Assembly (NCBI GenBank): GCA_013365365.1
Contig: JABVXU010000010.1
Coordinates: forward strand, 186,001-250,000
Length of the DNA stretch: 64,000 nucleotides
Reading direction: 5' to 3'
DNA from: Cruorifilaria tuberocauda
Lineage: Eukaryota; Nematoda; Chromadorea; Rhabditida; Onchocercidae
Made by a program: the position numbers and the translations under genes. Numbering within the stretch: position 1 is the first letter of the stretch; each line of letters begins with the position of its first letter. The notes beneath the pieces were generated by a model. That model had not been told where the DNA came from and ran no database searches. It worked only from the letters and a program-made list of their open reading frames with translations. Positions 1 through 13,700 of the stretch are shown one piece after another.

Positions 1-495
1 AGTAAATTTTGTTTAGTATCATAAGGCATTGAAAAATATTTTTCTGTTCATACCTGAGAGTTATAACATTGCATTTAAGCAAAAAACACAAAAACTGAAC
101 CATATTCGAATGAAATAAAGTTCCACATCTTAAACCAGAATTACATTTCGACGAAATTGATTCAAAGCCTTAAATCTTTTTGAAGAAATAGTAAATATTT
201 AAACTTTGACAAATTATTATAAATCTTGAATGAGAATACAACAGTAGCAGTAGAGCTTAATTTTGTATTTTCAGCTGATGTGAGGAAAAAACACATAAAT
301 TTGATTGAATCAATTTGTAAACGTCCATTTAAAAATAATTTTTATTGAATAGAAGAATAAATTACACTAAAATTAAAAAAACAATTGAACTTCTATTTTA
401 CACTTTTTTTGATATATAATTAGATACTAAAAGTACATTTTTCTTAATCGACTGATGAATAATTTTTAAAAAAAGATTAATTAATCTACTTGCAG
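1..495 (+). other. Intron of the ryanodine receptor gene
   Basis: A/T-rich sequence with no coding match. It ends in the acceptor ACTTGCAG at 488-495 before the first visible exon. Nothing else was recognised here. Confidence 0.7.
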
Positions 496-1715
496 TATGA
501 CACCGAATATTGTAGTTGGTGTTGTTGAGGGAAGCTCACAATTTCGACGATGGTATTATGAAGCAGAAGTTGAACATGTCGAACAAATGACCAAAACGGA
601 ACCATATCTTCGGATCGGATGGGCAAATAGCATGGGCTATAAGCCATTTCCTGGCTCTGGCGACGGGTAAATTATCATTATTATTAAATAAGTAAAGTTA
701 TTATTCGTGTAACTTTAAAACTTTTTTCAGTCGGTTTCAGAAAATATAATTTAGCTTTTCTCTTAATCATACGCTCTTAATCATTAATATACATTAATGC
801 TCACCAACGACTTTAATTACTTAATTTACTTTTTATTAATTTTAATTACTTGATAAAGTTATATAATGTTTGCAAAATGTTTATTTAGATGGGGCTGTAT
901 TGGTGTCGGCGATGATTATTATTCATATGGATTTGATGGCCAATGTATTTACTGCGGTATATTTCTTACAGTATTAATTTTTCAAATTCAAAATTCCAAT
1001 AACCGAAATTTTCAAACTTATATAATAATTACTGAACTTATGTTGGGCGTGAATTTTTTTTAGCTACTAAAAAACATGTTGTTTGGACCCGAGCACTACA
1101 GAAAGGCGATATTGTTGGTTGTTTGTTAGATTTGAATATTCCGGAAATAAGCTTTACTGTTAATGGACAACAAACCACAGGACTATTCAGAAATTTCAAT
1201 ATCGACGGATTTTTCTTTCCTGTTATGTCACTTTCTGCTAAAGTTAGGTATGTGTCTTTATGGAGAACTTTGCGTGTTAAATAGAGCAAAAGAAATTTAG
1301 TTCACGCTTAATTACTGATATATTCATTTAAAATTACTGTCTGTTTAGGAAAATTATATCATTATGTTCTACTTCAGCTAATTAATTTTATTCATCTTTC
1401 AGTTGTCGCTTCATGTTCGGTGGTACAGAAGGACGTTTGCGCTTCGGACCTCCGCCTGGATTTAGCGCTCTGATTGAGGCAGCAGCTAATCAGTTGGAAA
1501 TTGGAGAATGTGTTTCATTCGGTGATATTGCAAAGAATGTATATACTGGTCCGAGCATCCTACGTCAAAACACAGAACCATTTGTACCGAAATTAATTGA
1601 TATCACTAGCGTGGTACTACCTCATTTTGCAATGGAAATACATGAAAAACTAGCAGAGAATTTACATGAATTATGGGCGATGAGAAAGATTGAACTTGGC
1701 TGGAGTTATGGAGAG
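496..1715 (+). other. unc-68: RyR exons encoding SPRY1
   Basis: Exons 496-666, 889-956, 1064-1247 and 1403-1715. The translation begins [16 protein letters not shown], matching the RyR stretch around residue 650, and contains the SPRY landmarks [26 protein letters not shown] and DIVGCLLDL. The last exon runs on into RyR repeat 1 ([11 protein letters not shown]). Phases agree at all three junctions. SPRY1 sits in the clamp/periphery of the cytosolic assembly in known RyR structures. Confidence 0.92.
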
Positions 1716-4700
1716 GTATAAGTTTTACTTAGCACTTTATACAGTGTAAGTCTACTTTGTATTTATGTGTACTTCATTAGTTAAATAAAATTGATAGGAA
1801 GATTATGAGTTTTGTAATTACATTTTAAGCTTTCGAGGAAAATTTGAAAATTTACAAGACTGTAAAAATAGGCAAATTGAATAGTATTCGAATTTATTTT
1901 GAGTGATGTGAATTTGAGTATTAATTTGGGAATCTTTCAATGCCATTTCCTTCCAAAAGGCATCTTCATTACAGGTAAGAGATGAGAAAACTCGTCGTCA
2001 TCCATGCCTCACATCATTTCAACAATTACCACAAAATGAAAAAACTTATAATATCAATCTTGCCATTGATACAATGAAGTAATATCATTCATTTTATTAT
2101 CATCAGTTTTTCTGAAAATGATTTAATCGATCATTCAGGCGCTTCTAAAATTAGATAATAAGAAAACTTGAGACAAATGAAATGAAAACAAAAATATTTG
2201 AGATGTTAATATTTAGGTCGATTGTTGCATATCACAAATATTTTAACATCTAATTAATAATTCAACTGAAATTAGTTCATTTTTAGAACAATTGAAGCAT
2301 TACGGTATCATATGGTTCTAGAAGAATCTTCAATTCGCTTGAGACCTGTCCGTCTCCCTCAGAAGTATGAATTTCTCTTTTTGTTATGTTACATGAAAAT
2401 GAATGTAGGGAAGGTTTTCTAAGTAAAGCTAATTTTTAAATAAATTAGGATATTATACTGGATGGATAATAATATTCTAAAGTTCAAACTTATTTATATG
2501 ATAATATAATCTTATCAAGCATTTGATCATTTTAGTTATCAACAGAGCAATGGATTTAAGCCACAACCTTTGGATTCGCACGAAATTGTTCTTGATGATA
2601 ATATGTTCCCGTTAATTGATGCTCTAGCTAAAAATACCCATAACGTTTGGGCGAGAGAGAAGATTCGGCGCGGTTGGACTTTTGGTCTCAATGAGGTACA
2701 TGCGTTTTTATTTTTCCTCGCATATTGATCCCTGAATTGGGGATACTACATGTTATTTGTAGAGAGTTATTTCAATTTTTTTCCGTTTAATCACGCAATA
2801 ATTTTCTAATCGATCGATTCCCCCAATAGATTCATTCTTCTAGTGACAAGGATCTGATCTTAATTCTTGATTTTTCATGCATATTTCTCCAAAAAAAATT
2901 CTTATCGTTGAAGTTTGCAAACACAAGTCAGAAGCGAAGCCCACATTTGGTACAATATGAAGTGGTTGACCAACGAATTAAAGAAGCCAACAGAGAATCA
3001 GCTACGGAATTCATCAAAACCTTGCAACTCTTCGGGATTGTTTTGGAATCACCTGTTTTAGAGTATGATGAAGGTATGTACTACTAATTTGGTTCGAAGA
3101 AGCTCATTTAAATGTCTACTAAGTAGTGCAAAGTATGATATACATACATTTAGGTTAAAACAACAATGTCTTTAACTTCTAAAATTTCCCACTATAATTT
3201 TTTTAACTAATTGGTGATTATTCAAATTTCAATTTAAATCGATTAGGTGCGGAAAAAGAACTGAAAGCAGCAACAGCATTTTCACGAACCTATCGCGCCG
3301 AAGCGCTCTATGCAGTTTCCAGTGGCAAATGGTACTTTGAATTTGAGGTGCTCACGTCGGGATTTATGAAAGTTGGATGGATGGATGTAAGTGCTCAATC
3401 AACGGTTGATATTGGAACTGATGATCGATCATATGCATTTGATGGGTAATTTATTCAGTCAGTTCCTTTTCCAATTTTTTTTAATTTCAAGGAATTTCTG
3501 TTCAAACTTAAATGCATTAGCTCCAAGTTAGAACTTTAATTCTAATTAATTTGATTCCCGATTTTAACACTAAAATTAGTTTCAGATATTTGGCACGTAA
3601 ATGGCATCAAGGAGCTCTTACCTATGGAAGAGAATGGAAAATTGGCGATATAGTTGGAGCATTTCTTGATCTCAGCGATCGTACCATATCATTTTCATTG
3701 AATGGCGAACTATTACTGGTAAAATGCAGAAAATGCAGAAATTAATTTTCTTCCAAAAAATGCCTACAATAGTGTCTAATATGCAATATTAGTCTATTTC
3801 AATTTTTAGACTCATTTTTCTCACTATATTATTGAAAGACTATATTATAGGATCCTTCCGGATCCGAAATGGCTTTCGATAATGTTCTCGTCACGGACGG
3901 TTTCGTACCAGCAATGACATTCAGTGCAGGACAAAAAGCGAAATTGAATTTTGGCCAAGATTCAAATAGCTTGAAATATTTTACCACGTGCGGTCTGCAG
4001 GAGGGATATGAACCATTTTGTGTGTAAGTTGCAGATATTTTGTCGACTATGAAATACTGGTTTTTTCATCAGATCACTTCCCAATGCATTCAGAAAGTTG
4101 CACTTTGTCATGAGAAAGCAAAAATATTCTCTCTAATCTCTTTATAGAACTTTTAAAGAATATTTCTTAAAATTCTAGATATTTTACACTTCAAAATTTA
4201 GTAACATGTATCGCCAAATGCCGATGTGGTACGCCAAAAGATTACCTCAGTTTGAAGATATTGGATTGAATTCAACAATAGAAGTTTCGCGGATACCGGC
4301 AACCGCAAGTAATCCTCCTTGTTTAAAGATTACTCAGAAAGAGGTTGGTTCCATTGACTTCCTGAAATCTTTTATTCTTTTTATATTCCTTCATCATTGT
4401 TAACATGAATGGATATTTGATAATGAAGAGAGAAAAGAAAAAAAGTAAAATTAACTTGATTTCACTGATATTATAATTTAAGGAAGTAATGGTTTATAGA
4501 GTAGCCGAATTCAGGTCTAGTGACTTTGACTTGAGCAATTTTTCGATATTTTCTAAAGAAATACTTAAACCTTCGCTCTTCCTTCCATTCTCTAAAGAAT
4601 TGCTCATTTGGTAACGCTGAACGAAAGTGACTGATAATTTTATAATGAATTATTAACATATTGACCTAAGGAATTATTTTTTTTTAAATTAAATATTTCT

Positions 4701-7700
4701 TAAATTCCAATTTATTTTAATTCATTACGAATGAATAATAGTAATAATCATGACAATCACATTTGTCATTTGAAATGTTATGAAAACAATGACAATGGAT
4801 TATTCAGATTGATACAGGAGATATGACAGCGCAGGAAAAGGCTAAAATGGAATATATTCGATTATCTCTACCAGTTAAATGTGATGACAAACTTCAGCTA
4901 AATAAGTAAATTTTCATAATTAAGTATTTGACTTAAACTTATGAGCGATGAATAGCGTATCAAGTAAAATATGACTTCGAAAGAAAGAAAAGAACGTAAT
5001 AAATTTAAATAAATCAAAAGAGATATACATATGGATGAGTAAAATCTGATTTAAATAAAATATTTAATTCAATTTTAGAGATAAGGAATCAATAATGCGT
5101 TCTATACATGAAATTGAAAAGCATTTAGCAGAAGCACATGCTGTAACCACAATTATCCCTCCCACTATTCCAAGAGAATTTGGTTACGATATTAAAGTAA
5201 ACAAGGTAAATGTTTTAATTACAATTGAATATAATGATATATCTTCTAGTTATCATGATCTTATTATTTGACAGTATGATTTATTGATAATTCTATCCGA
5301 CGATTATTATATTATTTGAATTATGAATTAATTCTGAATTAACAAAATGTTTTAATGAAATTGATTCAAAAATATCGAAATTATCTCACTCAAAGGAAAT
5401 TTAATAGTTACACACTCAAATGTTAATATTACCTAGATTTAATGATTTCTGGTTATTAAGTTTATGACTACATAAGATAAATAAGGCAATCGACAGCTAC
5501 CGTCAACGTTCTTCTTTGACCGTGACAATATTTCTTTCTTTTCTATTAAGTAACCAAGTAACCAAACTTATAGCTTCCGTGTCTGAGAGAAGATACGCTG
5601 ATACGCTTGGGTTTACTTCAAACTTGGGTAATTAAATCTTTATTAGAACAAACTTGATACACACAATAATACAGCACTACATTAACTTTAACAATTTTAC
5701 AATATTCTAAAGAGTTTCAAAACGATAACGATATCAATGAGACCAAGGGAGAAGGGGAATTCATTTTATCCTGTGTCAACCAACCACACTCCTTGAAACA
5801 AATTCTTAGGAATGGTTCCGAGGTTGGACTTTTTTTTTATCCTGGAGGAGAGAGGATACTTGTAGCTTTAAGATTATAATCAAAGTCGTATAATTTGACC
5901 TTATAACATTAATTAAAATTAGAAGATTTATGATGACAAGGCTTGTAGACCAGATCATTGACAAAACTGGTAAACAGGAAGCATACTATTAGTTTATAAT
6001 GTTACTCCAGAACGAAGGCTTTTACCATTCTTCCGCTACGATTTCAGTGACAAAACTTGTAAACAAGAATTACAATATTGAATCCAGAACAAGAGTTTTA
6101 TCACACTTCCTTTCCTCGCTTTTTCAGCGACAGCTATATTTCAAAATTCAATTAAATAAAATATGTTGTTAAATATAAAATACGACAAAGTATGTTAAAA
6201 TGTGTTACTATCAGAGTTGATAATTTCGGTTCAATTCTTCTCAGATATTTCATCAATCAATTTGCAAATATTATGGATTATAGTGAGATAATATTAGCAA
6301 TAGAGGAACTTTTCCTGAAATAACCTACAAACTACTTCAAGTTAAAGTGGTATGCTAACGGATGAATTTTCTTTTTAATGTCCATAAATTGGCATGCAGA
6401 TGAATGATCCCGTACTATAAGGTGGCTTGCAAATAAAGGAAGTTAGTTTAAAATGTAATTTGTAAAAGTATAAAGTGTAACACAGTACAGTATACATTCA
6501 AACTATCAATAAAATTCTAAAATGTTTCTATTAAATTAACTAAAGAAGGCTTTTTAACACTTAGATATTTTGTTAAATTCTAGTTAATTTCCAGCTATTT
6601 TAATTTGAACAAATTCAGTTTAAAGCCAGCATGTTTTGGAAACTATTTCTACTTTGAATAAAATCAAAAATCATCAGCAAATAATTAATTACGTAATTAC
6701 ATCAGATACTATGATGATTAATTTTGAAGTGGAAATGTATTGATTTTGAAAATAAATTTTTTTTTAAAAAATTTGTCTGAATTTTCAGCGCTCTGTCTCT
6801 TTCAGAAAACACTTGGTCGATCGTTATTGTCAGCTTTCAAACACAGTACGGAAGAAGAGGAAACTTCAGCACGCTCAAAACCAATATCATTTGATGGCGA
6901 CCATCATGTTGAAACGTCTGCCATAAGGTTTCGTTTAAATTTTGAATAAACAGTATCATTTTCACTTTTCAAAAGTTCAATTGTTGTATAGAATGAAAGC
7001 GAGAAAAGAATACAGTAACATAGGAGTTAGTATCGAATTCAATCGAGTATTTAATCTTTTCGTGCAATTTTTCGATTGTGATATTGCTAACAGTAAACAT
7101 TTTAGTCCTAATTGCGCAGTAAAAGTTAGCGCCTTTACCATTTAAAGTTTCCGGAAATATTTTTCCGTCGTATTACCCATTCATGCTGCTGTTTTCAATT
7201 CACAATAAGTGTTTGATCCTACTAGAATAGAATGTATGTTAAATTTAATTCATATTAGATCAACTTCTTTTTCTCATCTACTTTGAACGCATTTTACTGA
7301 TACTTTTTTCGAAGTCATGATTATCTTTAATGATCTTTAGAGAGTAGTAAAAAAAATATAATCTAATCTTGTTTCAATGTTCTTTCTAATAACTTTCAGA
7401 AAATGTTTAACGGTAAAAAATCATGATTATCATTAGTTCATTTTTATTCATTCTTGAGATTGAGTAATATTCAAATACGGTTGATACAGTAATGTTCAAA
7501 TTGAGTAATTTCAAATACATAAATTTCATACTTTTTTGTGCAGAAAAAATATAATGCATTTCAAGAATTTTATGATATCAATTGTACTTGATTAGTTATA
7601 ATGAAACAGTTGAGATAGATTCACAAAATTTTTGTACTTATCGTTTTGAAATAAGTTAATAGATGGAGAAAGGACTTCATTGTTTTCCTCTTATGAAATG

Positions 7701-10700
7701 TGTAGGAAGAAAAATAAAATAAATTCTTTAAACGATCTCTCTCATAATTGATGTTTTTCTCGATCTTTAGACGCTGCCAATTAATTGTTTATAGAATGGC
7801 TGGAAGTATGCTTGAATTGTCAAGTGGTGATGATCATCGAGAAGGAAAACATAAACGAAGTGGTTTAATGGCTAGATTTCATCAACGAAAAAGGTAACAT
7901 AATGCTAGTCTCAATTGTTTTCTTCAGGTAAAATTAGAATCAATCGATACTTTATCTTTTCTTACTAGCTATCCTATCTTATTTATTAAAAGTAGATATC
8001 ACCTCATTTCAGGCAATCATTATACGTGTAAGTCCGTACCACTATGTGTTCAAATATTACATATATGCTTGTTGCAAATTCCATCTTACAATATATTAAT
8101 TCCATACTACTCTTTAATTACGTTGCGCGAGAAAAAAGAATAAAAGCAATTTTGCTAGTACTACGCAAAATGATAAGTGTGCGAAAGTATATCTTGTCAG
8201 TGCCACACATGGAAACTTTTTTAGTATTGTAGTAACATTGTAAGCGAATTGTTCTGATCAAAATCGTGTCAAAAGCAAATCATAAGTCATCTCAGTTCTG
8301 ATTGATATTTATTCGACGAAATGAAAGTTTTGCAGAGAGGGAACTTACAGCGAAAGTAGACGCACAGCAGGCGTGTCGACAGATGGACATACCGCAAGCG
8401 CAGATGCCGTTTCCGCAGAAGGAATATTAACATCCGGTATCAAATGTCAACTGCTCATTTATAGTTTAAAATTTTTATATTGAAATTAAGAGTTCATTAA
8501 GTACAAAGATGATAACTTTGATAATGAATGATATTGTTTTTCATATTCCTAGGTTTTTATTATTTTTCCTTTAGACCAAGAATTAATATTGATAGTACAA
8601 TTTCATTAAAAGATAAGATAAAGTATTTCTTTATATTGATGAAATTCTAAAAAATATGAAAAAAACTCGAATCTAAAACGGCATTTTAATGTCTAGACTG
8701 AGAGTGCTAGCATTTATTTTTGAATTTCACTTAAGATATGCCTCGATCAGGTCCTGGACGATCGCGGCGATTTATGTTATCAGGTAAATCGAAAAAAAGC
8801 AAGAATGAAAGGTTGTTGGAACGTCGTAGGCCATCAATTGCAGCTTTGGAACAAACCGTTGCTGCAGAAGGAAATATACCAATTGATGATATGCGCCCAA
8901 TGATTGAGCTCGGTGATAAGGTTAATATTTGATCGGTTATAGAAGTATTAGCGTATATTTGTATAGAATCTGTTAAGATATCTTCACCAGAAGTAAAAGA
9001 TATCTTTGAGTTTCTTATCATCATCTCATTCAGATTGATGAATTCTACTATGCAATTCGAATTTTCCCGGGACAAGATCCTGCAAACGTTTGGGTTGGTT
9101 GGGTAACACCAAAATATCACTTCTACGCAGAGCGTTTTGTTACTGGCGAAGCTATCCGACGTTGCAAATTTCAGGAAATCGATAAAAGTGTTAATGAAGG
9201 AGAAAGGTAAGTAATTTCTTCTTTTTTTGAAATCTCAATAAGACTAATTTAAGTTTTATTTTGTGTTAGAATTTCTTCTAGTAGTAGTATAAACTTCTAT
9301 TGAGTGCAAAAATTTATTCAATGATAATTTTTTTTGGATGATGATTTGTCATTCAATACATTTAGACCCTAAAGTGATTCTGATCAATTGATCATAAATA
9401 CTTATTTAATTCTGTAACTTAGAATTCAACGTATTTCAAATCAATAAAACAACTGTTGCAGCATAGAATATCGAAATTGCTATGTAGTGAATGCCGCTGA
9501 ATTGCTGCAATCAGTACCGGATCCGGGAAATACGAAAGTGTCAGGCCTGTTAATCGGATGTATCATCGATACATCTATTGGAGAGCTATCATTCTTAGCT
9601 TCAAAACAAGATACCGGTTTCCGATTTAAGGTTTCTCTTGTCTTTCTAATCATTATTGTTGCAGCTTTTGTATTGTTTATAATAGGTTTTCAATTCGATG
9701 TTATAATAAATTCCTTTTTAAACAGTGGTGATTCAAAAATATATTAAAACTGGAAACGAAATAATTGAAATACAAGAAGCATAATTTCAACAAAACTTTT
9801 GTAATCAATTTATTTCTTCTGTTTAGCTAGAACCTGGCGCTATTCTATATCCTGCCGCATTTTTTGCACCTACGAGTGCCGAAATTCTGCAATTCGAACT
9901 TGGGAGAATAAATGCAAGTTTTTTTGCAAATTCAAGAATATTTTTTCAAATATGATTCAAGTCCAGAAATATTTTCAAGTATTTTTTCAAAGTTTAATAA
10001 ATTGTAGGAAATGCAACTCGCAAACAAATTTTAATTTTGAAAAAAATTGACAAATACAATCTTGTTAAAAATTATGTAGAAACTATCAATTGAAACAAGT
10101 CTGAAGTTAAGAAAATTTTTTTAAAGACGGTCGTTAGTTCGTAGAAACAGTGGGCATAATTTCTTTTGTAATAATATTATTTAAACAAATCAATTCCAGT
10201 ACACTTTTCCGTTATCTTCGGCAATGTTTAAATCATCTTGCAAAAGTTTGTTACCGTTTTGTCCACCGCGATTAACAGTTGAGAAACTGAATGCTGTTCA
10301 TTGGGCTCGAGTACCTAATGAATGTTTACGTACAACGGCTCTTAAGCTCTCTGATTTTAGAGGTGATAATTATGAAAATTTTAAAATAACAATCAATTTT
10401 GTTTTTTGTTTTCAAATGTAATTGATAAAATAGTTTTAAATAGAAGAACTTGAGTTATTAATTATGAATGTAATAGTTTATGATTGGCAGTTGTAACTAA
10501 GAGAAATTTTTACCTTGCAATCATCGACAATAAAATTTGAAGGACTGGAGAGATAATTGTTAACTTGTTTTGTACTAATTAAACTAATTAAACTACGCAA
10601 TAGAATAAAATAGTTGAAAGTAAATGATTTTGAAGAGAATCAAAAAATTCTCAAGCAATTATGTGCAATTTATCAAGTCAATCAAATTTAATCGAATTAT

Positions 10701-13700
10701 TTCAAAAATGTAGAACTTCTCAAATTTTGTATTTTCTCATAGCTATAATATTCCATGCATTTTAGGCTGGTCTGTTCTCTGTGATGACCCGGTACGGATA
10801 ATGTCTATTTATGTACCAGAAAAAGACACTAGTTATGATGTTTTGGAAATGATTGAGCATAATGATTTCTTGACGTTCCATCGACAAACTCTCAATCTGT
10901 ATTGTAAGCTAGCAGCACATGGAAACCAGAAAGTGGCACATATTTTATGCTCACATGTTGACGAAGATCAGATTATGTATGCCGTGAAGAGTCACTGTAA
11001 ATTTCCAAACATTTCAAATATATAAAGAGAAAAGATCAATCGGATTTCTTGTCAGCCAGTTCGATAATTTGCATTCATAATCCACCGGAAACAGCGTCTT
11101 TTCAGTCTGTTCCTTTTAATCACAGCACTGCAAATAAATTTTTCAAGAAAATGAATCAATCAAAATTTTTAAATTTCTACTCTAACATTAATTCTCGTCG
11201 ATTTCCCTCTTATTGCTGCAGCAATAGCGCAAGTGGGTAAAGTTTCACTAATTGTATTTTTGAAGATCTTTCGGGACCGCTTCGTCAAGGATTCCACGAT
11301 TTTCTAATAGCCGTTCATTTACAAACATATGTTGATGCACGGCAGTCTACTGCTCGTGAATATGTTATTCCGTTGAAACAAAATCATGAAATCAAAAATG
11401 TCTTTCACTCAGAGAATGAGAATCGTTTCCCACAAATTCTCGGGCCAACAATCTCTATTCGACCAGTAATAGTGTGCAGTGAAGTGAGAAGCGAGTAAGT
11501 CATACCTAATTAATAGTTAATAAATAGTTTTGGATATAGAAATAGTAACGAAGTCCGGTAGATTGAAGAGTGGTAACTGCGGCATTTTCAATCACTTTTC
11601 ACGAATGAGTAAACAAAATGGTGCCTTGTTTGAATCAACAAGCAAAATATTGCATTCTGGTGATTAAGCTCAAAAACGAACTGAATCAATCAACACATAG
11701 TTTGGTTGAAATAATTTTCGAGGGAAAATTTTAGTTGAGATTGAAATTAATGCATCCTGGCCATGTTCTTTCCTGGTGAATATATCAAATATGGAAAATG
11801 AATTATTTTTCACAACTTTGATATTTCCATAATTTAAATTCATTAATCTATTTCAATCAATCATGTTTCTTGCAAATTTCATTAATACTTCATGTGATGA
11901 GTGATTCCAATGGTGATTGGACATTTCCAAATTTCATTATTTGATTTGATGAATTTAAATTTGCCTTAATTCTTTTTAATTTTTAGTTTCGAGATGGATG
12001 CGGAATCAAGACTTCAGCCGCCTGCGTTTAATTTTGATGTCTTGAAGACTCACGTTATGTCGGCATTGAGTAGTGCAACTGAGCATGCTGTTATCAATTG
12101 TCGTGATTTAATTGGTGGAAATTGTTTAAATCATTTTGAGTAAGCCTCAAGCCTTTTTTTGCTTTTTTCCGATCCAAAAAGAGAAAAGCTTCTTCGCTTC
12201 TCATTTATTGAGAAAAGATAAGGGAGATAGAGTGGTAATGCAATGTTATAGATGAAATTTAAATTGAGAATAAAGACTGCCCATTTCAGACCACTTTTCA
12301 AATTGTTCAATTCACTTTTGGTAATTGGAATGTTTGATGACGATGATCTAAAAAACGTGTTGAAGTTAATTCATCCTACTGCTTTTGATGAAAATTATGT
12401 TCCAGGTTAGGTTTCGAATGCGTAAACAAGTCAAAAAATTAAGGATGGGGAAAACACAATTACTTATTTAATCAAATATGAATTGAAAATCCTTGAAGAA
12501 ATTTTGAAATTCATGTTTTTCTAATCAGATTGCAAGCATTTTGGTTAAAAAAGTAATGAGTTATTAATAAAAAAACTCAAGAAGATAATCAAGACCAAGA
12601 AATTAATTGATAAAGTTTTCTTGAAATTTTATTTTTCTTAGCCAATCTAAGTGATTCAGGCTTGAAACAGAAAGGTTTAACAGAAATTGAATTGGCAGAA
12701 GGAGTGAAAATTCAGCTTACAATCATTCTTGAAAACATTTGTGATATCCAACTAAGACATCGAGTTGAATCGTTGGTTTCATTCGCTGCTGGATTTGTGA
12801 GTGATTTACAACAAGATCAATTTTCCAGGTTCACTATTTTATTATGAAAATTTTTGCCTTGTAAACTTTCGATTTATCGATACTAAATAATTTTCCTAAT
12901 TTATCGACTTTTTGAAGATATATGTCGATCAAGCAAACAGATATGAGTCCAGCTGAAGCAGCCAGACGCACTAAAGAATTTCGATGTCCACCACGAGAAC
13001 AAGTATGTATGATATACGCTTTTTTTTGAAAATCCTGTTAAAATGATTTTGTTAAATTACACATATAGTACTCGTAAAATTCATTTATTCAATACTTTTC
13101 TGACTTGAATAGATGTTCCGGTTGGTGAAATGCAAAACGGTTCCGGATGAAAGCATAGGCATAATGTTGGATGATGAAACGGAATATGATCAGTGTCCAA
13201 TGGATGAAGCATTGCAACAACAATTAAAGTTTGTACACTTGCAGAAAGGATATGAAGATTTGAAATTACCTGTAGATTCAGAAATCATCGATATCTTAAC
13301 AAGAAATTGCTTTGATTGATATTTTAAACTGTTTCAAAGTTTACTCTTACCATACTACACAAAAAAATTAGAATTATAAACAAGTTTTTAATAATTGTCA
13401 AAGGTCAAAACAAATTTACTTTAAAGCATTCATTTTAGGGAATTTTGTTCACTAATACTTGGTAAAGTAGGATGTAAAAAGAATGATAATATTAGCGAAC
13501 ACTCAGAACTGATAATTCTGGAAGAATCAAATTCATGGGTGGATCAACTGGCGCAACTTGTTATTCGGGTCCCGCCACCATTAACTGGTGAAGATAATGA
13601 TATGAGTCATAATGGAACAGAGAATTTCAGGTTAGAAAGTTGAAGTTTTCACTTCGCTCGACATTTGCCCATAAATATAATGAATGTATCACCGCTCTAA

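Noticed and set aside
4494..4670. Possible extra exon in the intron 4344-4807
   Set aside because: An open stretch exists with splice-like ends, but no acceptor gives the phase 0 entry required by exon 4202-4343.
8731..9120. 129-codon open frame on the minus strand
   Set aside because: It is antisense to two well-supported SPRY3-side RyR exons and the intron between them; the plus-strand translation matches the family and the minus one does not.
13229..13318. Reading exon 13113 onward to the in-frame stop TGA
   Set aside because: The GTTTGT donor at 13229 gives the phase needed by exon 13439 and restores conserved sequence, so the extension is intron.
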